Shown here: in pieces, positions 40,051 through 51,070 of the stretch
Layout: each line of letters begins with the position of its first letter
Position numbering within the stretch: the first letter of the stretch is position 1
Notes under the pieces: generated by a model
The model's input: only the letters and a program-made list of their open reading frames with translations
The model's database searches: none
What the model was told of the DNA's origin: nothing
Position numbers and translations under genes: made by a program
Assembly: GCA_016708465.1 (NCBI GenBank)
Contig: JADJFT010000001.1
Location: 434,001 to 498,000 of the forward strand
Direction: 5' to 3'
From: Rhodanobacteraceae bacterium
GTDB taxonomy: Bacteria; Pseudomonadota; Gammaproteobacteria; Xanthomonadales; Ahniellaceae
Length of the DNA: 64,000 bases

Positions 40051-40515
40051 TCCGCATTCCGATTCTGCCGCGCACACCACTGCAGCCGTTTCCACCGGTT
40101 GCGCAAGCGCTGGACGAGCCAAACGGACTGCTCTGCGCCGGTGGTGATCTCAGCACCGAACGGCTGCTGATGGCGTATCGCTCCGGCATCTTTCCCTGGT
40201 TCAACGACGGTGAACCCATCCTGTGGTGGTCGCCGCAGCCGCGCGCGATTTTCGAACTCGATGGCGTTCGTCCAAATAAGCGATTTCGCCGCTTCCTGCG
40301 TCACTGTTCATGGACCGTGCGAGTCGATCATGATTTCCCTGCGGTCATCGCTGCCTGCGCCGCATGAATCCAGCCATCTGGCGCTGCTCGGGGCGAAACC
40401 GCTTGAACGCGCGAAGTTCATCGACGGGCTTGATCAGTTGTGCCGACAAGCACCTGAAAATCCGCATTGGGCGATCGTTTTCGGGCGACAACCAGCGGCA
40501 GAACTGGCGTTCTGA
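40047..40515 (+). pseudogene. aat: Leucyl/phenylalanyl-tRNA--protein transferase with a large internal deletion
   Basis: Aat adds Leu or Phe to N-terminal Arg/Lys for the N-degron pathway, in which ClpS and ClpA (3 kb away) act next. The N-terminal about 106 residues are normal (GLLCAGGDLSTERLLMAYRS, GIFPWFNDGEPILWWSPQPR). After PAVIAACAA a TGA follows, and the next frame gives only the C-terminal end, HLALLGAKPLERAKFIDGL. The conserved core between them, about 80-90 residues including the region normally reading GGLYG and FFGESMFS, is absent. The remaining length is about 156 codons against about 235 in the family. Either the strain lost Aat activity or the assembly dropped about 250-300 bases. 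Confidence 0.85.
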
Positions 40516-40527
40516 ACACGGAAAACA

Positions 40528-40555
40528 TTGACACTCAGCCCTTCCGTGTCAGAAT
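40528..40555 (+). promoter_or_regulatory. Putative sigma-70 promoter of infA
   Basis: A perfect TTGACA (40528-40533) is followed after 16 bases by CAGAAT (40550-40555), a four-of-six match to the -10 box. It lies 35 bases upstream of the infA start. No start-site data are available. Confidence 0.5.
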
Positions 40556-40590
40556 CCGCGCCCTTCGTTCACCCCTTTTTGCTGGAACGC

Positions 40591-40809
40591 ATGTCCAAAG
40601 ACGATCAGATCGAGATGGAAGGCACGGTTGCCGAGACGCTTCCGAACACGATGTTCCGCGTCAAGCTCGACAACGGCCACATCATCACGGCGCACATCTC
40701 CGGACGTATGCGCAAGAACTACATCCGCATCCTGACCGGCGACAAGGTCAAGGTCGAAATGACCCCTTACGACCTCAGCAAGGGCCGCATCACTTACCGC
40801 ATGAAGTGA
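40591..40809 (+). CDS. infA: Translation initiation factor IF-1
   Basis: Binds the ribosomal A site during initiation. The 72-residue OB-fold protein from ATG 40591 (MSKDDQIEMEGTVAETLPNT) has HISGRMRKNYIRILTGDKVK and ends GRITYRMK, the standard family sequence. An upstream in-frame ATG would add a non-conserved leader. It faces clpA, and the two share the terminator at 40831-40858. Confidence 0.98.
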   Translation: MSKDDQIEMEGTVAETLPNTMFRVKLDNGHIITAHISGRMRKNYIRILTGDKVKVEMTPYDLSKGRITYRMK

Positions 40810-40830
40810 TGCCGATTGCTGTTGTAAACG

Positions 40831-40858
40831 AAAACGCCGCGATGGTTCGCGGCGTTTT
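40831..40858. terminator. Bidirectional terminator between infA and clpA
   Basis: A perfect 12-base inverted repeat, AAAACGCCGCGA and TCGCGGCGTTTT, encloses a TGGT loop. The A and T ends provide a U tract in both directions, so it can end the infA transcript (plus) and the clpSA transcript (minus). Confidence 0.85.
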
Positions 40859-40879
40859 GCGTTTCAGGCCGAATGAAAC

Positions 40880-43171
<2,292 letters not shown>

Positions 43172-43181
43172 GTTCGACTCC

Positions 43182-43505
43182 TCAGAGCTTTTCCATCGTG
43201 CACATCAACGGGTGATGATGGCTGCGGGAAAACTCATTGACTTGCGTCACCTTCGTTTCTGCCACTTCCCTCGTGAACACACCGCAAACGCCCTTGCCGC
43301 GAGTGTGCACGTGAAGCATGACTTGCGTTGCTCGCGCTTGGTCCATTGCGAAAAACATTTGCAAAACCGACACGACAAACTCCATTGGCGTGTAGTCATC
43401 GTTGAGCAGGGCGACCTGATACATCGGCGGTTTCGCCAATTCAGGCCGGGTCTCCTCAATCACCGTGCCGTGCTGGAGATCGGAGTCTGATGGGGAAGTG
43501 GACAT
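43182..43505 (-). CDS. clpS: ATP-dependent Clp protease adaptor ClpS
   Basis: Recognises N-degron substrates and delivers them to ClpA. From ATG 43505 (MSTSPSDSDLQHGTV) the protein has 107 residues; an ATG at 43526 would add seven. The binding-pocket sequence LLNDDYTPMEFVVSVLQMFF and the ClpA-contact HTRGKGVCGVFTREVAETK are present. It is divergent from nudJ across 141 bases. Confidence 0.94.
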   Translation of the reverse strand: MSTSPSDSDLQHGTVIEETRPELAKPPMYQVALLNDDYTPMEFVVSVLQMFFAMDQARATQVMLHVHTRGKGVCGVFTREVAETKVTQVNEFSRSHHHPLMCTMEKL

Positions 43506-43646
43506 GTTGCGGATCGTGAGCGTCATGGTCGAAAGTATATGTCGCGGCCGTGATTGCGCACGTCTCGAAGATGGCCTCGTACCGGCATGATTCAAGGGTG
43601 CCGTGCCGGCTGCGATAGAATGTCGCGCCTGTCGTAGCGAAACCCC

Positions 43647-44117
43647 ATGTCCGAACGTGAAATCTGGAAACCCGACGTCACCGTCGCCGCCATCGTCGAA
43701 CACGAGGGTCGCTTCCTGTTCATCGAAGAACGCGTGCGTGGCCGATTGGTACTGAACCAGCCGGCGGGCCATCTCGAAACCGGCGAATCCTTGATCGATG
43801 CGCTGGTGCGTGAAACCCTCGAAGAAAGTGGCTGGCAGGTCGCGCCGAGTGGATTGGTCGGCATCTATCTGTGGACCAGTCCTGTCGACGGTGTCAGTTT
43901 CATGCGCGTCACACTCGCCGCCACCCCAGTCCGGCACGAACCGGCACGTACGCTCGACCAAGGCATCGAGCGGGCATTGTGGCTGGACCCCGATGAACTT
44001 GCAGCCTATCCGGTTCCGCATCGTAGCCCGATGGTTCTGCATAGCCTGCGCGATTACCTCTCGAACGGCGCCGGTCCGATGGATCGCTTGCAACACGTCC
44101 ACTTCCCCGCTGCATGA
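43647..44117 (+). CDS. nudJ: Nudix hydrolase, NudJ-like phosphatase
   Basis: Hydrolyses nucleoside or thiamine pyrophosphates. The 156-residue protein has the exact Nudix box GHLETGESLIDALVRETLEE followed by SGW (about residues 38-60). IYLWTSPVDGVSFMRVTLAA and a C-terminal VLHSLRDYLSN resemble NudJ (YmfB). Its stop overlaps the mnmA start (ATGA), as nudJ and mnmA are linked in many gammaproteobacteria. Confidence 0.9.
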   Translation: MSEREIWKPDVTVAAIVEHEGRFLFIEERVRGRLVLNQPAGHLETGESLIDALVRETLEESGWQVAPSGLVGIYLWTSPVDGVSFMRVTLAATPVRHEPARTLDQGIERALWLDPDELAAYPVPHRSPMVLHSLRDYLSNGAGPMDRLQHVHFPAA

Positions 44118-45227
44118 CGCGCACAGGTCGCATTATCGTCGGCGTCTCCGGCGGCGTCGATTCCTCGGTCGCGGCGTTGTTGCTGAAACGGTCCGGGGCC
44201 GATACTGCCGGCATGTTCATGAAGAACTGGGAGGACGACGAGGAAACGACCGGCGTCTGCCCAGCGGAACAAGATGCGCGCGACGCCGAGGCCGTTTGTA
44301 ATCACCTCGGCATTCCGTTTCACACCCGCAATTTCGCCGCTGAATACTGGGATGGCGTCTTCGCAACGTTCCTTGCCGAATACCGCGCCGGGCGCACGCC
44401 GAACCCGGACGTATTGTGCAATCGTGAAATCAAGTTCAAGACATTCATAGAGCATGCCGAGGATCTTGGCGCCGACAAGATCGCGACTGGCCACTACGCC
44501 CAGATCGAGGCAGTCGATGGCCGCTTCCGCCTGCTGCGCGGTGCTGACCCGAACAAAGACCAGAGCTATTTCCTGCATCTGATCGGCCAGAACGCCCTGT
44601 CGCGCACCCTGTTCCCGATTGGACATCTGCCTCAAACCCGAGGTTCGCCGGATCGCGGAATCGGCTGGGCTACCGACCTTTGCGAAAAAAGATTCGACCG
44701 GTATCTGCTTCATTGGCGAGCGCCGTTTCCGCGAATTCCTGTCGCGCTACCTCGCGGCCCAACCTGGCGCCATCGAAACTGCGGACGGCCAGTGCATCGG
44801 CCAGCATCAAGGGGTTTGCTACTACACCATCGGTCAGCGCGAAGGTCTCGGCATCGGTGGCGTGCGCGGCTTCCCGGAGGCGCCATGGTTCGTGGTGGGC
44901 AAGGATCTCGACCGCAATGTACTGATCGCGGTGCAGGGCACGGCGCACCCACTGTTATTCTCGACACGGCTGCACGCACACGCACCGAATTGGATCTCGG
45001 GCACCGCGCCAGACCGCACATTTCGCTGCGTCGCCAAGACCCGCTACCGCCAACCGGATCAGGATTGCGCAGTCGAGATCGCTAACGACGGAACGCTTAC
45101 GGTGCAGTTTGAGCAGCCACAGCGTGCGGTGACGCCGGGCCAGTCGGTGGTGTTTTATCGCGCTCAGGAATGTCTTGGCGGCGCGGTGATCGCCGCCACC
45201 GATGCCGTCTACGGTGGCCTTGCGTGA
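44114..45227 (+). CDS. mnmA: tRNA 2-thiouridylase MnmA (frameshifted)
   Basis: Adds sulfur to U34 of Lys, Glu and Gln tRNAs. The start MTRTGRIIVGVSGGVDSSVA holds the PP-loop SGGVDSS. A conserved Cys is in NPDVLCNREIKFKTF and another in DSTGICFIGERRF. Near 44632 the frame breaks at CTGCCTCAAACCCGAG: after GHLP one frame diverges, the other continues KPEVRRIAESAGLPTFAKKD to the end. The extent is one base over a multiple of three, about 371 residues, the normal length. It overlaps nudJ and hflD, so the three form one unit. Confidence 0.93.
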
Positions 45228-45832
45228 ACAACGACCGCGAGCAGGTCATTGCCTTCGCGGCGATGTTTCAGGCGCTGCATTGCGTGCAGCAACTGGCCGA
45301 TAGCGGTCGTTGCGATAGCGAACAAAGCAAAGCGGTGATCGATGCCATCTTCGCCATCGATAGTGCCGATGCCGAATCGTTGTATCCGACCGCAGGTATC
45401 GGCACCGGCCTGAAGATCGCCGCACAGCAACTCGACCGAAACCCCGGCGACGCGGTGATGCGCATGGGCATCACCGTACTGCGTCTGGAACGCCGACTGA
45501 TGACGAATACCAATCTCGCGGCGGACCTGCGTGGGCGCATCGACGACATCGAGCGTGCCCGTACTGCCTTCGGTGCCCAGCACGAGAACGTGCTTGCGCG
45601 GCTGTCCGAAGCCTATGTGCAGACGGTTAGCAATCTGCAGCCCAGGGTGATGGTGCACGGAACACCCCTGCATCTTCAGCAGGAGCGCACCGTACAGCAC
45701 GTCCGTACCCTATTACTTACCGCCATTCGCGCTGCCGCGATGTGGCGACACGTCGGCTGCGGTGGTTGGCGATTGTTCTGGCGACGCAGAAAGTGGTTGG
45801 CATTGGCGCGCACATTGGGCAAGACAGACTAG
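45224..45832 (+). CDS. hflD: High-frequency lysogenization protein HflD homologue
   Basis: Peripheral membrane protein that in E. coli binds lambda CII; its housekeeping role is unclear. The 202-residue protein starts at GTG 45224, overlapping the mnmA stop (GTGA). Family features are ALHCVQQLADSGRCD near residue 14, LYPTAGIGTGLKIAAQQL, and a basic C-terminus. It follows mnmA as in E. coli, though purB is not next here. Confidence 0.88.
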   Translation: MNNDREQVIAFAAMFQALHCVQQLADSGRCDSEQSKAVIDAIFAIDSADAESLYPTAGIGTGLKIAAQQLDRNPGDAVMRMGITVLRLERRLMTNTNLAADLRGRIDDIERARTAFGAQHENVLARLSEAYVQTVSNLQPRVMVHGTPLHLQQERTVQHVRTLLLTAIRAAAMWRHVGCGGWRLFWRRRKWLALARTLGKTD

Positions 45833-45849
45833 GTCGCATACGCTGGCGT

Positions 45850-45879
45850 TTGGCGGTGAGGCCGCTTGTGCGCGATAAT
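45850..45879 (+). promoter_or_regulatory. Putative sigma-70 promoter of acnA
   Basis: TTGGCG (45850-45855, four of six to -35) and GATAAT (45874-45879, five of six to -10) are separated by 18 bases. They lie 68 bases upstream of the acnA start, in the only gap between hflD and acnA. Confidence 0.45.
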
Positions 45880-45947
45880 CCACGCGATTTCGGCGTTGAA
45901 AGATCTCGACGCCCTCCCGCAACCTTCTGTTCCGCAAAGGAATCATC

Positions 45948-48674
45948 ATGCGCGATACATTCTCGGTGCTCGATACGCTGAGCCTCAACGGCAAGAACTA
46001 CCGTTACTACTCTCTGGCGAAATTCGGGCAGAAGCACGACATCCGGCGCCTGCCGTTCTCGATGAAGATCGTGCTTGAGAACCAGTTGCGCTTCGAAGAT
46101 GGCGTCAATGTGACGATGAAAGAAGTCGAAGCCGTCGCGAACTGGGTGGCCAAGGCCGAACCCGATACCGAGATCAGTTTTATGCCAGCGCGCGTGGTTC
46201 TGCAGGACTTCACCGGCGTGCCCTGCGTCGTCGATCTGGCGGCGATGCGTGACGCGATGATCGCGCTCGGTGGTGATCCGACCCGAATCAACCCACTCTC
46301 ACCCGCCGAACTGGTGATCGACCACTCGGTACAAGTGGATGCCTTCGGTAGCAATTCCGCGCTCGACATCAACGGCAGATCGAATTTCAGCGCAACAGTG
46401 AGCGCTACAGCTTCCTGCGCTGGGGTCAGAAGGCGCTGGCTAATTTCAAGGTGGTGCCGCCGAACACTGGCATCGTCCATCAGGTCAATCTCGAAAATCT
46501 TGCGCGTGTGGTGATGACGCGCGAAATCGATGGCGTGAACTACGCGTTCCCGGACACCGTGTTCGGCACCGACTCGCACACGACCATGATCAACGGCCTT
46601 GGCGTGCTCGGCTGGGGCGTGGGCGGCATCGAAGCGGAAGCGGCGATGCTCGGCCAGCCGTCATCGATGTTGATTCCGCAAGTTGTCGGCTTCAAGCTCA
46701 CTGGCAAACTGCCGGAAGGCGCGACTGCGACCGATCTCGTGCTTACGGTCACGCAAATGCTGCGCAAGCTCGGCGTCGTCGGCAAGTTCGTCGAATTCTA
46801 CGGCGACGGTTTGCAACATCTGCCGTTGGCCGACCGCGCAACGATCGCCAACATGGCACCGGAATACGGAGCCACTTGCGGCATCTTCCCGATCGACAAG
46901 GAGACGCTGCGTTACCTGCATCTTTCCGGTCGTGACGAAAGCCTGATTGCGCTAGTTGAAGCCTATGCGCGCGCGCAAGGCATGTGGCATGAAGCCGACA
47001 CGCCAGAAGCGACCTATAGCGACACACTCACGCTCGACCTTGCTGAGGTGAAGCCGTCACTCGCTGGCCCCAAGCGTCCGCAGGACCGCGTGCTGCTCAG
47101 CGACATGCAGGAAAACTTCAAGACCAACGTGCAAGGATTTACCGCCAACCGCAAGCCGGCCAATGGCAACGTGGCGCGACTGGAAAACGAAGGCGGCGAC
47201 CAACCCCAGGCCGAACACCTTGCGGCGAAGTCGAAAGCGACGATCTGCGTCAACGAGCAGAATTGCGAATTGCATGATGGCGCTGTCGTCATTGCTGCCA
47301 TCACTTCGTGCACCAATACTTCGAATCCTGCCGTGCTGATTGCTGCCGGCCTACTTGCGCGCAACGCCGCTGCAAAAGGTCTGAAGTCGAAGCCGTGGGT
47401 AAAGACCTCGCTGGCGCCGGGATCGTTGGTCGTCACTGACTACCTGAAGAAAGCCGGTCTGCTCGCTGAACTTGAAAAGCTCGGGTTCTATCTCGTCGGC
47501 TACGGCTGCACGACCTGTATCGGCAACTCCGGTCCGCTGCCGGATGCGGTATCAAAGGGCATTCAGCAGAATGATCTCGCGGTCGCCGCAGTGTTATCGG
47601 GCAATCGCAACTTCGAAGGCCGCGTTCACCCGGAAGTGAAGATGAACTATCTCGCCTCGCCGCCACTGGTGGTCGCCTACGCGCTTGCTGGAACGATCGA
47701 CACGGATCTCACCCACGACTCGCTCGGCAAAGGTAGCGATGGCCGTGATGTCTATTTGAAAGACATCTGGCCGAGCAACAAGGAAATCGGCGATGTGATC
47801 GCGGCATCGATCGGCCCGGAATTGTTCAAGCAGAACTACGCCAACGTGTTTGCCGGCGACAGCCGCTGGAACGCGATTGAATCACCCGACGGTGATCGGT
47901 TCGCTTGGGATGCTGATTCGACCTACATCAAGAACCCGCCTTACTTTGATGGCATGACCATGTACGTCGGCCGCATCAACGACATCCACGGTGCGCGTGT
48001 ACTCGGCATGTTTGGTGATTCGATTACCACCGATCACATCTCGCCCGCTGGCAATATCAAGAAAGACTCGCCAGCCGGTCAGTACCTGCAGTCGCGCGGC
48101 GTGGCGCCCGCCCTATGGCTCGCGACGCGGCAACGACGACGTGATGGTGCGTGGCACCTTCGCCAACATCCGCATCAAGAATTTGATGCTCGGCGGCGAA
48201 GAGGGCGGCAACACGTTGCACGTACCCAGCGGTGACAAGCTGTCGATCTACGATGCTGCGATGCGCTACAAGCAGACGCAGACTCCGCTGGTCGTTCTCG
48301 CCGGCAAGGAATACGGCACCGGTTCATCGCGTGACTGGGCCGCCAAGGGCACGATGCTGCTCGGCGTAAAGGCGGTCATTGCCGAGAGCTTCGAGCGCAT
48401 CCATCGCTCGAATCTGGTTGGCATGGGCGTGCTGCCGCTTCAGTTCATGGAAGGCCAGAACGCGCAGACGCTGGGGCTGACCGGCAAAGAATCCTTCGAG
48501 ATTGCCGGACTCAACGATGGCGCCGCGAAGGAAATCGAAGTCATCGCGGACGACGGCATTGGCAAGAAGCGCTTCAAGGTCAAGGTGCTGCTGTTGACGC
48601 CGAAGGAAGTCGAGTTTTATCGCCACGGCGGCGTGCTTCACTACGTTTTGCGCCAACTCGCAAAAGCCGCGTAA
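45948..48674 (+). CDS. acnA: Aconitate hydratase A (frameshift and small deletion)
   Basis: Isomerises citrate and isocitrate; may also serve 2-methylcitrate metabolism. The start MRDTFSVLDTLSLNGKNYRY has an AAGGAA site. Cluster cysteines are in AITSCTNTSNP and GYGCTTCIGNSG; DSHTTMINGLGVLGWGVGGI is another hallmark. A base is lost near 46379 (NG-R then IEFQRNSERYSFLRWGQ). Near 48106 about 10-14 bases are missing between GVAPA and YGSRRGNDDVMVRGTFAN, so the expected segment around D/E-F-N-S is gone. The remaining frame runs through KEYGTGSSRDWAAKG to the end. Total length is a multiple of three, about 908 residues. I infer errors. Confidence 0.93.
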
Positions 48675-48699
48675 GCCAACTTGTCGATGCAACCTGAGA

Positions 48700-48725
48700 G
48701 GCCGCCGCGAGGCGGTCTTTTCTTT
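48700..48725 (+). terminator. Intrinsic terminator after acnA
   Basis: Stem GGCCGCC/GGCGGTC (one G-U pair) with a GCGA loop, followed by TTTTCTTT. It lies 25 bases after the acnA stop. Confidence 0.85.
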
Positions 48726-48812
48726 GCATGGGTTGCGGCCCGCATCTCACAAGCGGGCATCGCCAGCCGGTAAACTCAAAGCCAATGCCCGCGCGCTGGA
48801 TCAAGGATCGAC

Positions 48813-49681
48813 ATGAAGTCACGGATTGGATTGTGCAGCTCGTTGCTGGCCGTTGCGATGATGGTGTCCTCATTGGCGCAGGCAGCGGCGACAACGACAC
48901 TGGTTGCGCCCGCAGATCTGATGCTGGCCATTCGCGCCAAGGACGATGCCGCGACCCGCGACGCGGCGGCGCGATTGCAGGCGATAGCAGATGCTGGGGA
49001 TCGCACGCGATGTACGACATCGGTTCGCTATACCGGCAATCGAGTCGCAAAGGCGCGGCGGTGTTCGCCTACGATCCAGGCAAGGCGCTGAAATGGCTGA
49101 CGCGCGCATTCGATAGCGGTCGCCTGACCGCCGCCTACAAGATTGCCCTCACCTACGCGTCCATCGATGACGACATGGAAGCGATGGGTTGGGCGCAGGT
49201 GTATTCGCACTATATGCAGCCCAGAGAAAAGAGCGGCAACCAGCAGCAATTGCGTCTGGCGCTGCTGAATGACCTGTATGCGCGCATCGGCCGCAATCGC
49301 GAAAGCGCCATCGAAGCGCGGTTGATGTCCCTGCTCGACAAGCACGGCCCCGATTACGAAGCCAGCCAACGCCGTGACGAACCCATGCATCCTGACTGGA
49401 TCGCTGACGGTGACGAATGCAAAGTGACCAAACCGCTGAAAGGTAAACCAGAAAAAACACGCATCCCGGAAGTTGGACTGGTTGAATATCTCGTGGCGAT
49501 CGATACACGCGGCCAACCCGGCGACTTCGTAGCGCTCGATTCCGCGCCACACGCCATGCTTGAGCGTGATCTGCGTGCGGTGGTCATGCGTCTCGACTGC
49601 AAACCGCAAGCTGGCACACGTTATGTGTTCCAGAACGTCCATCTACAGCTCGCCTCAAGGTTGGAACTGGACAACGATTGA
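48813..49681 (+). CDS. Secreted protein of unknown function, Sel1/TPR-like (frameshifted)
   Basis: The start MKSRIGLCSSLLAVAMMVSS at 48813 encodes a signal peptide cleaved near AQA. Near 49003 the frame breaks: ADAGD in one frame joins HAMYDIGSLYRQSS in the other. The restored mid-section (PGKALKWLTRAFDSG, LTAAYKIALTYAS) looks like short helical Sel1/TPR-type repeats. The C-terminal part, VEYLVAIDTRGQPGDFVALD, is unassigned. The extent is two bases over a multiple of three, about 289 residues. Its stop overlaps the next start by TGATG, suggesting a functional unit of three genes. Confidence 0.65.
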
Positions 49682-50283
49682 TGGCTCGGCGTCTTGTTAT
49701 TGCAGCAGTATTGCTGTTCGGGCTCTACCAGGCTTGGGAGAGTTACGCGCATCGCGCATTGGTGCGGACACCCGGCGTATTGATCGCCAGTGAACCCGTG
49801 CAACACGAATTGGCGGCGGCGACAGCCATTCGCCATGGCGACTTCACCTTGCAGCCACTCGCAAGCTTTTCATTCGACGCGCGTGTGTTATTGGTCTCGC
49901 GCTATCGCTGGGATGCTGAATCGGCGCTGGCACCGTTTGACCTCGGCATAGGCTGGCGGCGCATGTCGGACACGTCGGTGATTGATCAACTCGGATTGTC
50001 GCAATCGGCACGCTTTCTGACGTGGCGATGGGCAGATACACCACCGATCCCGGTCGACGAAATCACCCGTTCTGCCGCCAACGTGCACATTATTCCCGCC
50101 AACGACATGATCGAGCGCCAAGTGGCAGCGCTGCGCTCAGGGCAGCACGTTCGCGCACACGGCATGCTGGTCGAAGCCAATCGCGCCGATGGTTGGCGGT
50201 GGCGCAGTTCACTCAGTCGCGAAGACGGCGGCAGTGGCGCCTGCGAGTTAATGTATGTCGAATCTCTGAGCGTCGAGGACTGA
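49681..50283 (+). CDS. Single-span membrane protein of unknown function
   Basis: Not recognised. The 200-residue protein begins MARRLVIAAVLLFGLYQAWE, one transmembrane or uncleaved signal helix, and has a soluble remainder with WRMSDTSVIDQLGLSQSARF-like text (residues about 98-118, reading GWRRMSDTSVIDQLGLSQSA) and many Trp/Arg. No cysteine pair or catalytic motif stands out. It overlaps the previous gene (TGATG) and precedes the next by four bases. A periplasmic-facing soluble domain is inferred. Confidence 0.65.
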   Translation: MARRLVIAAVLLFGLYQAWESYAHRALVRTPGVLIASEPVQHELAAATAIRHGDFTLQPLASFSFDARVLLVSRYRWDAESALAPFDLGIGWRRMSDTSVIDQLGLSQSARFLTWRWADTPPIPVDEITRSAANVHIIPANDMIERQVAALRSGQHVRAHGMLVEANRADGWRWRSSLSREDGGSGACELMYVESLSVED

Positions 50284-50287
50284 AGCA

Positions 50288-50959
50288 ATGCTGGATCTGG
50301 TGCTGCGTTACGCCCTCACTTTTGCGATTCATGCACTACTTGGCACCACCGTCGTAGTGGTCACGGCTTGGCTGCTGTATCGGATCGGGCGCGCGTTCGG
50401 CTGGCACCTGCGCGGCGAACGTGGGCCACTCTGGCTGGCGACCGTCTTGCGCGTGTTCGGCGTGATCATGCTGGTTGTCGCAGCCGTCACCACCGGACTG
50501 CAGACCGGCAGCATCCACGCGCTCGCCAAGGCCGTCGAGCAGGGATCGCAGGAACTGGTGCTTAGCGCAGCGCTGGAAGCAGGCAAACCGCTTGGCATCC
50601 ATTCCGTTGATCAGAAACTCACGCTCAGTGATGCCGAACGACTCATTACGCAGTGGGCGCCGGCGCTGGTCGAGCGTGGTCGCGACACACTCAGCGCACA
50701 TCCGTGGTGGCGGCGCACTGGTGACTATTGGCAAAACATACCTGGGGTATTGCGTGGCTGGATTGCGCATCAAGGTCCGCGCACCGAAACCACCCCGCGC
50801 GAACTAGTGCGCTATGTCTGGCACAACGCGGCAGCGCCCGCGGTGGCCTCAGCGAAATGGCAGGCGCTGGTGTTCGCTTATGGCATCGGTATGCTGATCA
50901 TTGCCACGGTTGCGACCATCGAATGGCTTTGGCTGGCATGGACGCGGCGATCGGCCTGA
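50288..50959 (+). CDS. Membrane protein of unknown function
   Basis: Not recognised. The 223-residue protein has hydrophobic helices at about residues 8-32 (LTFAIHALLGTTVVVVTAWL), 48-68 (WLATVLRVFGVIMLVVAAVT) and 196-216 (GIGMLIIATVATIEWLWLAW). A soluble loop of about 120 residues lies between the second and third helices. It ends the three-gene cluster and converges on prpC. Positions 50960-51070 hold nothing I can name. Confidence 0.65.
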   Translation: MLDLVLRYALTFAIHALLGTTVVVVTAWLLYRIGRAFGWHLRGERGPLWLATVLRVFGVIMLVVAAVTTGLQTGSIHALAKAVEQGSQELVLSAALEAGKPLGIHSVDQKLTLSDAERLITQWAPALVERGRDTLSAHPWWRRTGDYWQNIPGVLRGWIAHQGPRTETTPRELVRYVWHNAAAPAVASAKWQALVFAYGIGMLIIATVATIEWLWLAWTRRSA

Positions 50960-51070
50960 GTCATTTCCCAGCGAGATGGTGCGCTAGCCATCCTCGCAAG
51001 TTTCAGTTCGCCCGAAAATCGGCTAGTAGGTCACACTGCAGCATCGCCATCGCCTGGGCTCAAGCCGCTA

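Noticed and set aside
38828..40219. A 463-codon minus-strand open frame across the trxB end and the PF04339 gene
   Set aside because: Arg/Ser-rich with no motif; the opposite strand encodes a coherent 375-residue conserved protein.
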